A stretch of 64,000 bases of DNA, from the NCBI GenBank assembly GCA_030426085.1, contig JAUHYW010000010.1, forward strand, positions 108,969-172,968, given 5' to 3'. Below are positions 8,753 through 18,174 of this stretch, in pieces. The position numbers and the translations under genes were made by a program. The notes under the pieces are model-generated. The model was given only the letters and a program-made list of their open reading frames with translations. It had not been told where the DNA came from and searched no databases. Each line of letters opens with the position of its first letter. Position 1 is the stretch's first letter. The stretch comes from a bacterium. GTDB taxonomy: Bacteria > Myxococcota_A > Bradymonadia > UBA7976 > UBA1532.

Positions 8753-9639
8753 CTCTTGTCGGGGCAGAGTCGGTGTCGGGCGGGTTGACGGCCGAGCAGG
8801 TCGCCGCCTTCCACGACCACGGCTTCGTGGTCGTGCGCGGTTTCGTCGGTCCGGCCGAGCTTGAGCCGGTGCGCCGGTTCTGCCGCGACGAGCTCGGCGC
8901 CTGGCAGACCGAGGTCCGTGACGGGGCGCGGCGGTATCGGGTCGCCATCTGGACCCACCTCGACGAGTCGTTCTTCGGCCGGCTGCCTCGGGCGAAGCGG
9001 ATCGTCGACGCCGTCGAGCAGCTCTTGCGCGCGCGCTGTTATCACTGGCACTCCAAGCTGCTGCGCAAGGCGCCGGGCGACGGCGGGGTCAGCATCCATC
9101 AGGACTTCGCCACCTGGTACGAGGATGGCTGCCTGGGCCCGCAACTCTTGACCTGCAGCATCGCGGTCGACCGCAACGACGACGACAACGGCTGCGTACG
9201 GGTCGTGCCCGGCTCCCATCGACTCGCCCGATTCCATCGGGTCCGCCTCGGCGAGACCATCGACACCCACGGCGCCGATCCGGTCCGGGTCCAGGCCGCC
9301 ATCGCCCGCCTCGGCATTCAGCCGGTCGAGCTCGATCCCGGCGACGCGATGTTCTTCCATTGCAACCTGCTGCACGATTCGTTGCCCAATCACTCGGACC
9401 GGCACCGCACGATCCTGCACCTGAGCTACAACGCGGTGGAGAATGAACCGCTGCCGATGCCGGGGCAGGCTCATCATCGTCATCGACCTCTGGTGGTCTT
9501 GCCGGACGATGCGGTGTTCGGGCGGCTCGACGTGCCCACTGCCTTCGACGACACCTTTCACCCGCCCGAGACCGACACCGATCCCGGCTACGGGGTCTTC
9601 TATCGCCGCAGCGATGCAGACGTGCGCCAGCGGAGTTGA
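8749..9639 (+). CDS. phytanoyl-CoA dioxygenase (PhyH)-family Fe(II)/2OG oxygenase
   Basis: A 296-aa protein starting at GTG 8749, overlapping the SDR stop by four bases. It has the double-stranded beta-helix ligands of PhyH enzymes: His117-x-Asp119 in SIHQDFATWYED, the distal His209 in FFHCNLLHDSLPNHSD, and Arg218 or Arg220 for 2-oxoglutarate in SDRHRTILHLSYN. VRVVPGSHRLARFH is also a typical PhyH segment. The reaction is expected to be hydroxylation or desaturation of a small metabolite with Fe(II), O2 and 2-oxoglutarate. Family length is normal. It is the second of three O2-dependent iron enzymes in the operon; the substrate is unknown. Confidence 0.88.
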   Translation: MTLVGAESVSGGLTAEQVAAFHDHGFVVVRGFVGPAELEPVRRFCRDELGAWQTEVRDGARRYRVAIWTHLDESFFGRLPRAKRIVDAVEQLLRARCYHWHSKLLRKAPGDGGVSIHQDFATWYEDGCLGPQLLTCSIAVDRNDDDNGCVRVVPGSHRLARFHRVRLGETIDTHGADPVRVQAAIARLGIQPVELDPGDAMFFHCNLLHDSLPNHSDRHRTILHLSYNAVENEPLPMPGQAHHRHRPLVVLPDDAVFGRLDVPTAFDDTFHPPETDTDPGYGVFYRRSDADVRQRS

Positions 9640-9641
9640 TG

Positions 9642-10988
9642 ATGCACGGCATCCTGCGCGACTACGCCGCGCGCTTCGCCCGGAGCCGGTCGCTCGCCGA
9701 GAAGGCCCGCGCCCTCCAGCCGGACGGTGTCAGCAGCGACTCGCGGGTCGTCGAGCCGTTTCCAGTGTTCGTAGACCGGGCCGACGGGGCGACGAAATGG
9801 ACCGTCGAAGGCCAACCGCTGATCGACCTGTGGGCCGGCCACGGGGCGCTCCTGTTCGGCCACCGCCCCCCGGCCGTCGAAGCGGCGATCGGGCGCCGTC
9901 TCGAGCGCGGAACGCACTTCGCCGCGTGCCATCCGCTTGAGCTGGAGTGGGCCGAACGCATCAACCGGATGGTGCCTTCGGCCGAGCGGGTCCGCTTCAC
10001 CAACTCGGGCACCGAGGCGGTGCTGCTGGCAGTCCACATCGCCCGGCTGGCCACCGGTCGGCGGACCCTGCTGCGCTTCGGCGGCCACTATCACGGCTGG
10101 CACGCGAGCATCAACGTCGGCTCGGGCGAGGCGGCCCGCGGCGGCTCGACGGCCGTCGATCATGGGGTCGAGGTGCTGCCCCTGGCCGAGCCCGACGCCT
10201 TGCGGGCTCGGCTGTCGAGCGGCCATGACGTCGCCGCGGTCATCCTCGAGCCGACCGGACCCTGCTCGGGGGTGGTGCCGCTGCCGGTCGATACGCTGGT
10301 CCGGGTCGGACAGATCACCCGCGAGGCGGGCGCCGCGCTGATCTTCGACGAGATCGTGACCGGGTTCCGCGTGGCCCCGGGTGGGGCGCAGGCCGCGCGC
10401 GGCGTCACCCCCGACATGACGACGCTGGCCAAGGTCATGTGTGGGGGTCTGCCCGGCGGGGCCCTCGTCGGCGGCGCCCGGTGGCTCGACCTGCTCTCCA
10501 AGCGGCGACCGTTCGGCGATCTGCGGATCCCCCACCTGGGCACGTACAACGGCAGCCCGCTCTCCGCTGCCGCAGGGATCGCGACCCTCGACGCCCTGGC
10601 CGACGGTGAGGTCCACTGGCGCATCGACGCGGTGGCCGGCGCGCTGAAGCGCCGGCTCAACCGGCTCTTCGCCGAGCACAACCTGGATTGGGCCATCTAC
10701 GGGAGCGGATCCTGCCTCAAGTTGCTCATCGGCCATGGGCTGCCGGTCTCGGCCGAGGCCTTCGACCCGACCCTCGTCGCCCCGGCCGTGCTCCTGGCCC
10801 GGGGGCGCATCGAGACCTGGCGCGCCCTGCGGCTCGCCTTGCTGCTCGAAGGCGTCGACGCGTCGCTCAGCAGCTTCGTGACGGCCGCCTGCGACGAGGC
10901 CACGGTCGATGCCATTGTTCATGCCTTCGCTTCGGCAATCCGGCGGCTCGGACGGGATGACTGTTTCGGCATGCCCTCGACGATCTGA
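9642..10988 (+). CDS. class III PLP aminotransferase (glutamate-1-semialdehyde aminomutase-like)
   Basis: A 448-aa protein. ATG 9642 is placed best behind the CGGAG at 9631; an adjacent ATG at 9639 is possible. Class III features: RVRFTNSGTEAVLLAVHIAR (phosphate binding), FGGHYHGWHASINVG, LIFDEIVTGFRVAPGG (Asp for the pyridine nitrogen) and TTLAKVMCGGLPGGALVGG with the PLP lysine. HYHGWH and the GG-P-GGA context are typical of HemL-like members. The window shows no haem-biosynthesis genes beside it, so it more likely transaminates or transfers an amino group within a pathway intermediate. It begins directly behind the PhyH stop. Confidence 0.88.
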   Translation: MHGILRDYAARFARSRSLAEKARALQPDGVSSDSRVVEPFPVFVDRADGATKWTVEGQPLIDLWAGHGALLFGHRPPAVEAAIGRRLERGTHFAACHPLELEWAERINRMVPSAERVRFTNSGTEAVLLAVHIARLATGRRTLLRFGGHYHGWHASINVGSGEAARGGSTAVDHGVEVLPLAEPDALRARLSSGHDVAAVILEPTGPCSGVVPLPVDTLVRVGQITREAGAALIFDEIVTGFRVAPGGAQAARGVTPDMTTLAKVMCGGLPGGALVGGARWLDLLSKRRPFGDLRIPHLGTYNGSPLSAAAGIATLDALADGEVHWRIDAVAGALKRRLNRLFAEHNLDWAIYGSGSCLKLLIGHGLPVSAEAFDPTLVAPAVLLARGRIETWRALRLALLLEGVDASLSSFVTAACDEATVDAIVHAFASAIRRLGRDDCFGMPSTI

Positions 10989-10997
10989 GGAGGTCGT

Positions 10998-11978
10998 ATG
11001 CCCGCCACTTTCGACATGCCCGCAGATGCGCTGCCCGACTACGTAGGCGTCAGCCCCAAGCCGGCGGACTTCGACACCTACTGGGACGGCGGGCTCGCCG
11101 AGATGCACGGCCTCGGCGTCGCTGCCAGGCTCGAGCCGGCGTCGTTTCGGGCGCCGTTCGCCCGCTGTTCGCACCTTCGCTTCGTCGGCGTGGGCGGCGC
11201 CGAGATCCACGCCAAGCTGCTCCAGCCGAGGCACCTCGCTCGGCCGGCACCGGCCGTCGTATTCTTCCACCCGTATGCCCGGGGCTCGGCCGATTGGGTC
11301 GAATACCTGCCCTACGTCGCGCGTGGATTCACCGTCGCGGCGATGGACGTGCGGGGGCAGGGCGGGCTCTCTCGGGACCCCGGCTCGGTCGTCGGCCATA
11401 CGCTGCGCGGGCACATCGTGCGCGGCCTCGATGACCGGCCGGAGAAGCTCTTCTATCGATCGGTGTTTCTGGATACGGCGCAGCTCGCGCGCATCGTGAT
11501 GAACCTCGATGGGGTCGACGCCGACCGGGTCGGGGTGTCGGGCATGAGTCAGGGGGGAGGCCTCGCGCTCACGTGCGCCGCGCTCGAGCCGGGTGTGCGC
11601 ATGGTCGCGGCCATCGCGCCGTTCTTGAGCGACTACCTGCGGGTCTGGCAGATCGACCTCGCCCGGGACGGCTACGCGCAGCTACAGGAGTACTTCCGGC
11701 GCTTCGATCCACTGCACGCGCGCGAGCGCGAGGTCTTCGAGCGCCTCGGCTATATCGACGTGCAGTACCTCTGCCCGCGCATCCGAGGCGAAGTGCTGCT
11801 GGCGGTGGGGCTCATGGACACGATCTGCCCTCCCTCGACCCAATACGCCGCGTACAATCGCATCACGGCGCCGAAGTCGACGCTGGTCTACCCGGACTTC
11901 GGTCACGAGATGCCCCCCGGGCTCGCCGATCGCGTATTCGCGTTCCTCGGCCGGCTGGGCGAACCGGCGCATGATTGA
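10998..11978 (+). CDS. CE7-like acetyl esterase / alpha-beta hydrolase
   Basis: A 326-aa protein starting at ATG 10998 behind a strong GAGGAGG. It carries the three signatures of carbohydrate esterase family 7 (acetyl xylan esterase/cephalosporin C deacetylase): RGQGG in MDVRGQGGLSRD, the nucleophile elbow GMSQGGG, and HE in DFGHEMPP; the charge-relay Asp is in VGLMDTICPPSTQ. In families of this type the reaction is removal of small acyl groups from O- or N-acylated compounds. In this cluster it may remove an acetyl protecting group from an intermediate; that is inference. It overlaps the next gene by eight bases. Confidence 0.85.
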   Translation: MPATFDMPADALPDYVGVSPKPADFDTYWDGGLAEMHGLGVAARLEPASFRAPFARCSHLRFVGVGGAEIHAKLLQPRHLARPAPAVVFFHPYARGSADWVEYLPYVARGFTVAAMDVRGQGGLSRDPGSVVGHTLRGHIVRGLDDRPEKLFYRSVFLDTAQLARIVMNLDGVDADRVGVSGMSQGGGLALTCAALEPGVRMVAAIAPFLSDYLRVWQIDLARDGYAQLQEYFRRFDPLHAREREVFERLGYIDVQYLCPRIRGEVLLAVGLMDTICPPSTQYAAYNRITAPKSTLVYPDFGHEMPPGLADRVFAFLGRLGEPAHD

Positions 11979-12963
11979 GCGGCCTGTCGTCGCCATCCTC
12001 GACTTCGATCCGGGCAAGCACTTCGTCCGACCGGACGTCGAGCGCGCCGTGCTCGGCCCCGACGCCCAGCTTCGCCTTATCCGGCATCGCGATCCGTCGG
12101 CCGTCGTGCCCGGCATCGTCGATGCCGACATCATCATCGTCTGGAGTCGCTTCGAACTGACCGCCGCCACCCTGAGTCGACTCGAGGGCTGCCGAGGCAT
12201 CGTCTGCGCCTCGGTCGGCTACGACCACGTCGACCTCGAAGCAGCCGGGCGCGCGGGCATCCCCGTGTGCCATGTGCCCGACTATGGCACCGAAGAGGTG
12301 GCGGACCACGCGCTGGCGCTCATGCTCTCGGTCCTTCGTGGGCTCCCGCGGCTTCATTCGGCGGTGGTTTCGGGCCGCTGGGACTGGCGGGATGGCGCCC
12401 CGCTCCGGCGCCTTCGCGGCCTCCGTCTCGGCCTGGTGGGGCTCGGCCGCATCGGCACGGCGATGGCGTTGCGGGCCCGGGCGTTCGGCTTTGACATCGG
12501 CTTCTACGACCCCAACCTGCCAGTCGGTGTCGAGAAGGCTCTGGCCCTGCGCCGATTCGAGACCCTCCGGGGGCTGTTGAGCGAGAGCGACGTGCTCTCG
12601 CTGCACGCCCCATCGACACCACGAACGCGGGGGATGATCGACGCCCGGGCGCTCTCTACGATGCCCGCGGGCGCCGTCCTGATCAATACGGCGAGGGGCG
12701 ATCTGGTCGACGCGGACGCTCTGGTCGCTGCGCTCGACGCCGGTCGGCTCGTCGGGGCCGGGCTCGACGTCGTCACCGGCGAGCCGATCCTGCCCGAGGC
12801 GCTGCGCGATCACCCCCGCGTGCTGTGGACCCCCCACGCCGCCTGGTACTCGGCGGCCTCGTTCTCCGACCTGCGGACGCGGTCGGCGCTGTACGCGCGC
12901 GCGTTCCTCGCTGGCCGCCCCGTGTCGACCCGGCTGGCGCACCCGGGAGGTCGCGCCGATTGA
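11971..12963 (+). CDS. D-isomer-specific 2-hydroxyacid dehydrogenase
   Basis: A 330-aa protein starting at ATG 11971 inside the end of the esterase gene. It has the NAD-binding motif LGLVGLGRIGTAMA and the catalytic triad of the family: Arg in INTARGDLVD, Glu in TGEPILPE and His in WTPHAAWYS. EEVADHALALMLSVLRGLP is the conserved helix of CtBP/phosphoglycerate-dehydrogenase-like members. It should interconvert a 2-oxo acid and a D-2-hydroxy acid with NAD(H). Next to an aminotransferase it could reduce or form the 2-oxo acid intermediate of the pathway. Confidence 0.9.
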   Translation: MIERPVVAILDFDPGKHFVRPDVERAVLGPDAQLRLIRHRDPSAVVPGIVDADIIIVWSRFELTAATLSRLEGCRGIVCASVGYDHVDLEAAGRAGIPVCHVPDYGTEEVADHALALMLSVLRGLPRLHSAVVSGRWDWRDGAPLRRLRGLRLGLVGLGRIGTAMALRARAFGFDIGFYDPNLPVGVEKALALRRFETLRGLLSESDVLSLHAPSTPRTRGMIDARALSTMPAGAVLINTARGDLVDADALVAALDAGRLVGAGLDVVTGEPILPEALRDHPRVLWTPHAAWYSAASFSDLRTRSALYARAFLAGRPVSTRLAHPGGRAD

Positions 12964-13072
12964 CTTTCAGCCCGTGATCAACGAGACCGGGAAGGCGCAG
13001 GGTTCTCCGCACGCACCTCCGTTGCTTGTCGGGTCTCGCCGACGACCATTCCTCAGCCCCCTGGGAGGCGAC

Positions 13073-15118
13073 ATGATTGGCGGCCTGCTCCTCACGGGGG
13101 GCGCAGCCTGGCTGGCATATCGGTACTTCCGGGATCGCACCGGGCTCCGGCCGGGCATCAGGGACACGTCGGAGCGGGGTGGGCCACGAGGCGACGGGCC
13201 ACCGCTCGTCGAGAGCGCGGGGTCCCCGCCCGCCGAGGCGAACCCGCCGGACGCGCCCGATGAAGCCGCGGTCCGGCGAGGCCTCGCCGTCTCGTGCTCC
13301 TCGCTGGTCATGGTCTCGGCGGGGCATTTGACCCGCAGCTCGCTGCTCACCATGGGCGGCGTGCCGCTGGTCGTCCTGGCCGGCGCCGGGTTCGTCCACG
13401 AGTCGTGGCGCATGTGGCGCGAGGAGCGGCGCCCGGTCGCCATCATGGACGGGGTCGTGATCACCATGGCGCTCGTCACCGGCCAGTTCGCCACGACGGC
13501 CCTGCTGGCGACGCTGGCCTATGGCAGCCGCCTGCTCTTGAACGCGACCGAGGATCGCTCTCGGGAGAGCACGCGCCTGCTGTTCGCCGAGCTCCCGCGC
13601 ACGGTGTGGCTCCGCCGCGACGGGCAAGAGATCGAAGTCCCCCTGTCGGCGGTCGAGATCGGTGAGGCCATCCTCGTCGAGGCTGGCCAGGTCGTGCCGT
13701 TCGACGGCTCCATCACACAGGGTCGGGGCCGGCTCGACGAGCGCGCGCTCACCGGCGAGTCGATGCCCGTGGAGAAGACGGTCGGCGACCCGGTGTTCGC
13801 GACCACGATCGTCCTCGAAGGTCGCGTCCTGCTGACCGCAGATCGTTCCGGCGGCGACTGCATTGCCGCCGACGTGACCGCCACCCTGTCGCAGGCCAGC
13901 GACTATCGCGAGCGCGTGCGTCAACGAGGCGAGCGGCTCATCGACGAGGGTGTGGCTCCGACGGCCGCTGCCGGCGTGACCACGCTCGTATTGCGGGGCT
14001 CCAACGCCGCGTTGGCGGTCCTGTTCTGCTCCTTCGGCTACATCCTCCGCTACGTCGGCCCCATCGCGGTCCTCAACTACCTGCGGGTCGCTTCCCAGAA
14101 CGGCGTGCTGGTCAAGGATGGTCGGGCCCTCGAGGTGCTCGGCGCCATCGATACGGTGGTGCTCGACAAGACCGGGACCCTGACCGAAGACCAGCTGCAG
14201 ATCCTGCGGGTCGAGCCGCTCTGCGAGCTCGATGAGCCGACCCTGTTCGCCCTCGTCGCCGGGCTCGAAGCGCGGCAGACCCACCCGATCGCCCGCACCC
14301 TCGTCGCCGGCGCCACAGAGCGGGGTGTGCCCGTCGAGCCCCTCGAGGGCGTCGCCGTCGAGCTCGGTCTGGGGCTGCGGGCCCTGGTCGATGGGGTCGA
14401 CGTGGCGATCGGCAGCCGGACCTACATGGTCGACCGCGGGATCGACGTCACGTCGGTGGTGGGCCTCGAAGACGAGGTCGACGCCGGCGTGACGCGCATC
14501 TATGTCGGCCGCGGTGACGACCTCGTCGGCTGGATCGAGCTGGGCCCGCGCATCCGCCCCGAAGCGGTGTCGGTCGTCGAGGCTCTACACGCCCGCGGGC
14601 TGGAGGTCGTCATCCTCTCGGGTGACCGTGAGGGGCCGACCCGGCGGCTCGCCGCGGAGGTCGGGGCCGACGCCTACCACGCCGAGGTGCTGCCCGACGA
14701 GAAGGCGCGGGTGATCGAAGCCATGCAGCAGGCGGGCCGTCGGGTCTGCTTCATCGGCGATGGCATCAACGACGCCATCGCGCTCAAGCAGGCCGATGTC
14801 TCCATCTCGCTGAGCGGGGCGACCGCCGTGGCGCGGGACACGGCAGCCGTGGTGCTGATGAGCGGCACGCTCGAGCAGGTGGACTGGCTCTTCGGTCTCG
14901 CCGGGCGCATGCGAGACAACCTCGATGTCAGCGTAGCCCTGTCGACCGCGCCGAGCGCATTGTGCGTCGCGGGCGTCTACGTATTCGGCTTCGGGTTCGG
15001 CCACGCCATCTTGATCTATCAATTCAGCCTGATCGCGGGTCTGGTCAACGCGATGCGGCCGGTGCTCGCGGAGCGCGCGGCCTCGCCCGACGCTCAGGGA
15101 GAGGATGGACGGCGATGA
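13073..15118 (+). CDS. P-type ATPase, P1B-like, without CPC transport motif
   Basis: I place the start at ATG 13073 (681 aa) because GGGAGG lies six bases upstream; an in-frame ATG at 12974 lacks an evident RBS. Core motifs are intact: TGES at 227-230, the phosphorylated Asp365 in DKTGTLT, THPIA (the HP motif typical of P1B heavy-metal pumps), and GDGIND at 562-567. The membrane helix before the P-domain, where P1B pumps have CPC/SPC/TPC, reads RYVGPIAVLNYL with Pro330 and no Cys. No N-terminal CxxC metal domain is seen. The transported ion or molecule is therefore unclear. It lies inside a biosynthetic operon and may export the product, supply or remove an ion, or confer self-protection. Confidence 0.88.
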   Translation: MIGGLLLTGGAAWLAYRYFRDRTGLRPGIRDTSERGGPRGDGPPLVESAGSPPAEANPPDAPDEAAVRRGLAVSCSSLVMVSAGHLTRSSLLTMGGVPLVVLAGAGFVHESWRMWREERRPVAIMDGVVITMALVTGQFATTALLATLAYGSRLLLNATEDRSRESTRLLFAELPRTVWLRRDGQEIEVPLSAVEIGEAILVEAGQVVPFDGSITQGRGRLDERALTGESMPVEKTVGDPVFATTIVLEGRVLLTADRSGGDCIAADVTATLSQASDYRERVRQRGERLIDEGVAPTAAAGVTTLVLRGSNAALAVLFCSFGYILRYVGPIAVLNYLRVASQNGVLVKDGRALEVLGAIDTVVLDKTGTLTEDQLQILRVEPLCELDEPTLFALVAGLEARQTHPIARTLVAGATERGVPVEPLEGVAVELGLGLRALVDGVDVAIGSRTYMVDRGIDVTSVVGLEDEVDAGVTRIYVGRGDDLVGWIELGPRIRPEAVSVVEALHARGLEVVILSGDREGPTRRLAAEVGADAYHAEVLPDEKARVIEAMQQAGRRVCFIGDGINDAIALKQADVSISLSGATAVARDTAAVVLMSGTLEQVDWLFGLAGRMRDNLDVSVALSTAPSALCVAGVYVFGFGFGHAILIYQFSLIAGLVNAMRPVLAERAASPDAQGEDGRR

Positions 15119-15876
15119 AGGGTCTGGCAGGCAAGCGATGCCTCGTCACCGGCGGCGCGTCGGGTATCGGTCGAGCCACGACGGAGCGCCTGCTCGTCGA
15201 AGGCGCCCGCGTGGCGGTTGTCGACATTCGCGTCGACAGCTGCACAGCCCTCGAGGATCGCTTCGGCGAGCAGGTGAAGGTCGTCGCTGCCGACGTGAGC
15301 CTCGGCGAAACGGCCGGGCGCGTCGCCGACGCGCTGCACCTCGAGTGGGGCGGCGTCGACGTCCTGGTCAACAACGCCGGGATCTGCGTCCGGACACCGA
15401 CGACCGACGCCGCGATCGACCGCGAGGTGTGGCAGCGGCACTTCGATGTCAACGTCCTCGGGCTCTATGCGCTGGCGCGAGGGGTCGTCGAGCCGATGCG
15501 GGCGGCAGGCGGGGGGGTGATCGTCAACATGGGCTCGGTGAGCGGCATCGTCGGCATGCCCGGCTATGCGGCCTACAACGCGAGCAAGGCGGCGGTGATC
15601 AACCTCACCCAGACGCTCGCGCTCGAACTCGCGCCAGACATCCGCGTGGTGGCGGTGAGCCCCGGCTTCGTGATGACACCGATGCAGCGGGATGCGTACA
15701 CCGACGAGGGCCTCGCAGCGATCAACGCCACCATCCCGCTACGGCGTCACGCCGAACCCGACGAGATCGCTGCCCTCATCGCCTTCCTCGCCTCGCAGGA
15801 GGCGCCGTTCATCACCGGCTCTCACATCGTCATCGACGGCGGTGAGTCGGCCGGTGGGCTCGCGAGCGTGGTATAA
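15115..15876 (+). CDS. canonical SDR-family oxidoreductase
   Basis: A 253-aa protein starting at ATG 15115, overlapping the ATPase stop. All classical SDR motifs are present: TGGASGIGRAT, VVDIR (acidic residue favouring NAD), LVNNAGI, the Ser of NMGSVSGIVG, and YNASK with catalytic Tyr and Lys, followed by SPGFVMTPM and GSHIVIDGG. It most resembles FabG/glucose-dehydrogenase-like SDRs and should oxidise an alcohol or reduce a ketone. It is the second SDR of the operon and, unlike the first, has an intact active site. Its TAA overlaps the next ATG (TAATG). Confidence 0.9.
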   Translation: MKGLAGKRCLVTGGASGIGRATTERLLVEGARVAVVDIRVDSCTALEDRFGEQVKVVAADVSLGETAGRVADALHLEWGGVDVLVNNAGICVRTPTTDAAIDREVWQRHFDVNVLGLYALARGVVEPMRAAGGGVIVNMGSVSGIVGMPGYAAYNASKAAVINLTQTLALELAPDIRVVAVSPGFVMTPMQRDAYTDEGLAAINATIPLRRHAEPDEIAALIAFLASQEAPFITGSHIVIDGGESAGGLASVV

Positions 15877-16724
15877 TGACCGGTATCAACCGTGTTCGAC
15901 AGCTCGACGCGCGCACCTTCCGCCGACGGTACTTCCGGCCGAAGCGGCCCGTCCTCGTGCGCGGGGGAGCGTCCGGGTGGCCCGCGATGGAGTCGTGGTC
16001 CTTCGCCCGGCTTCGCGACATGGCGCCCGAAGCCGAGGTCCTCACCGAGCGGGGCAATGTGCTCCAGGGCGAGACCGATATGGCCCTGCGGCCCTTGCGG
16101 CGATATATCGACGCGCTGATCGCGGGTGAACTCGACAACACGCCGGCCGACCAGCGGGAGTACCTGTCGCTACTCGATGTCTTCGGCCTGCTGCCGCAGC
16201 TCAGGCGCGATGTCGACTTCTCGTTGATCGAGTCGGTGACGATGCGGCAGCAGATCTTCGGCTGGCTCGGGCCGGGCGGCACGCTGACGGGCTATCACAT
16301 CGACTGGATCGACAATACCCTGGCCCAGATCCGGGGGCGCAAGTCGGTCGATCTCGTCGCGCCGGAGCAGTCGGCGGGCATGTATCCGACCCGGCGCTTC
16401 TCGTATCGGGGCACTCTCAGCGCCATCGAGCCTGATGAATGGGATCCCGTTCGGCATCCGCGCTTCACCGAGGTGACCCCCCTGCGGGTCGAGCTCGAGC
16501 CGGGCGACCTGCTCTACATCCCGCTCGGGTGGTGGCACCGCGTCCGCGCGCTGGAGCCTTCGCTGAGCGTCAACGCGTTCGGCCACGATCTGCGCGGCCT
16601 GCTCCGACACCAGATCCCCTGGCTCATCCGCCGCCAGATGCATTGGGCGGGGCTATACCGCCGGGCATCGTGCACCTGTCACCACTTCGAAGACGGCCGC
16701 CGCATGGAGCGCACCCCGTATTGA
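15876..16724 (+). CDS. cupin_8/JmjC-like Fe(II)/2OG oxygenase
   Basis: A 282-aa protein starting at ATG 15876, one base into the previous stop. The N-terminal part (YFRPKRPVLVRGGASGWPAM) is typical of cupin_8 hydroxylases. Iron ligands are His141 and Asp143 in TGYHIDWIDN and His221 in LEPGDLLYIPLGWWHRVRALE. LYIPxGWWH is the hallmark of JmjC/FIH-like enzymes. It probably hydroxylates a small molecule or an amino-acid side chain. The C-terminus has a Cys/His pair (CTCHHFEDG) of unknown meaning. It is the third non-haem iron oxygenase of the operon. Confidence 0.85.
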   Translation: MTGINRVRQLDARTFRRRYFRPKRPVLVRGGASGWPAMESWSFARLRDMAPEAEVLTERGNVLQGETDMALRPLRRYIDALIAGELDNTPADQREYLSLLDVFGLLPQLRRDVDFSLIESVTMRQQIFGWLGPGGTLTGYHIDWIDNTLAQIRGRKSVDLVAPEQSAGMYPTRRFSYRGTLSAIEPDEWDPVRHPRFTEVTPLRVELEPGDLLYIPLGWWHRVRALEPSLSVNAFGHDLRGLLRHQIPWLIRRQMHWAGLYRRASCTCHHFEDGRRMERTPY

Positions 16725-16779
16725 GTATGTACGCCCGCCCTACGAACGCCAGCGCCGGGCGATCGACGCTGTCTCGTCG

Positions 16780-18174
16780 ATGAGCGATTCGGGTGGCGCC
16801 TCGGGGCGCTCGCCGCGCGCCGACGCCGCGGATCCGCTCTCGCCCGATCCGACTCGATTCTCGGTCCGACGCAGCGGCGGACGGCTGACGCTCGACGGCG
16901 TCGACCTCGCCGAGCTCGCCTCCGACCTGGGCACGCCGACCTATGTCTACGCGATACGACAGGTGTGCGCCCGCTACCGCGCCTTCCGTGGTGCCTTTAC
17001 CGGGGTTCCGCTCACGGTGGCCTACGCGGTCAAAGCGAACGGCCACCAGGCGATCCTCTCTGCGCTCGCCGCGATGGGCGCGGGGGCGGACGTCGTCTCG
17101 GGCGGCGAGTTGACCCGGGCGCTGGCGGCCGGCGTCCCCCCGTCGCGGATCGTATTCAGCGGGGTGGGCAAGACCGATGCCGAGCTGGACCTCGCACTCG
17201 GCTCGGAGGTCGGGGCGATCCACCTGGAGTCCGCGGGTGAGCTCGCTCGTCTCGATGCCCGGGCAGCAGCCCTCGGGCGCACAGCGCGGGTCGGCCTGCG
17301 GGTCAACCCGGATATCGTCGTCGACACCCACGCGAGCCTCAAGACCGGCGAGCGAACGAGCAAGTTCGGCATCGCCTTCGCCGAGATCGGCGAGGTCAGC
17401 CGGAGCCTCGCCATGCGCCCACGGCTCACCCTCGCGGGCCTGAGTTGTCACATCGGCTCCCAGTTGAAGACCGCAGACCGCCACATCGCCGCTGCCGACC
17501 GGCTCCTGGAGTCGATCCCCAGCCTGCGCGCGGCGGGGCATCCTGTCGACTACGTCGATCTGGGAGGCGGCATGGGCATTCCCTATCAGCCTACGGAGCC
17601 CGACTTCGACCTCGGGACGCTGGCCGCAGCCCTCGCCCCGCGGGTCCGCGGTGCCGCCGTCGAGCTGGTGCTCGAACCCGGGCGGTTCATCGTCGGCAAC
17701 GCCGGTGTCCTGTTGACCCGGGTCGTCGATCGCAAGCGGCGCGCCGGCCGGTGGTTCGTCGTCGTGGACGCGGGGTATACCGATCTGGCTCGCCCCGCCC
17801 TATATGGGGCCCACCACATGATCGTCCCGTGCCGGTGGCCCTCACCGACGGACCCGTGCCTGACCCTGGACGTGGCTGGCCCCATCTGCGACTCGAGCGA
17901 CTTCCTCGCGCGGGGGCGGCGGCTGCACCTGCCGGCCGTGGGTGACGTCCTCGCCATATTGTCTGCCGGTGCCTACGGCATGAGCATGGCGTCGACATTC
18001 TGCGCCCGCCCGCTGCCCTGCGAGGTGATGGTACGCGATGGAGAGGCGCGGGTGATCCGACCGCGCCAGACCGTCGACGATCTGCATCGCACCGAGGCGG
18101 TGCCCAACTGGTCCACGTCCGAGCCCGGCCGGGGAAACCCGCCCCACGGCGCGCCGGCGGAGAATCAGAAGTAG
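16780..18174 (+). CDS. fold-type III PLP decarboxylase (diaminopimelate-decarboxylase-like)
   Basis: A 464-aa protein starting at ATG 16780, 55 bp after the preceding gene. It has the alanine-racemase-fold motifs: PLP lysine Lys85 in AYAVKANGH, His224 in CHIGSQ, the phosphate-binding GGGMGIP, EPGR at 299-302, Cys370-Asp371 in CDSSDFLA and GAYGMSMASTF. The order and spacing match diaminopimelate/ornithine/arginine decarboxylases. An N-terminal extension of about 25 residues is low-complexity. Given the amidinotransferase next door, decarboxylation of an amino acid to an amine, or of an oxidised or guanidinylated amino acid, is plausible. The 3' end overlaps the convergent amidinotransferase gene by ten bases. 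Confidence 0.88.
   Translation: MSDSGGASGRSPRADAADPLSPDPTRFSVRRSGGRLTLDGVDLAELASDLGTPTYVYAIRQVCARYRAFRGAFTGVPLTVAYAVKANGHQAILSALAAMGAGADVVSGGELTRALAAGVPPSRIVFSGVGKTDAELDLALGSEVGAIHLESAGELARLDARAAALGRTARVGLRVNPDIVVDTHASLKTGERTSKFGIAFAEIGEVSRSLAMRPRLTLAGLSCHIGSQLKTADRHIAAADRLLESIPSLRAAGHPVDYVDLGGGMGIPYQPTEPDFDLGTLAAALAPRVRGAAVELVLEPGRFIVGNAGVLLTRVVDRKRRAGRWFVVVDAGYTDLARPALYGAHHMIVPCRWPSPTDPCLTLDVAGPICDSSDFLARGRRLHLPAVGDVLAILSAGAYGMSMASTFCARPLPCEVMVRDGEARVIRPRQTVDDLHRTEAVPNWSTSEPGRGNPPHGAPAENQK

Noticed and set aside
9642..10988. hemL (glutamate-1-semialdehyde aminomutase of haem synthesis)
   Set aside because: Sequence is HemL-like, but the setting within an inserted oxygenase/PLP operon argues for a pathway-specific aminotransferase.
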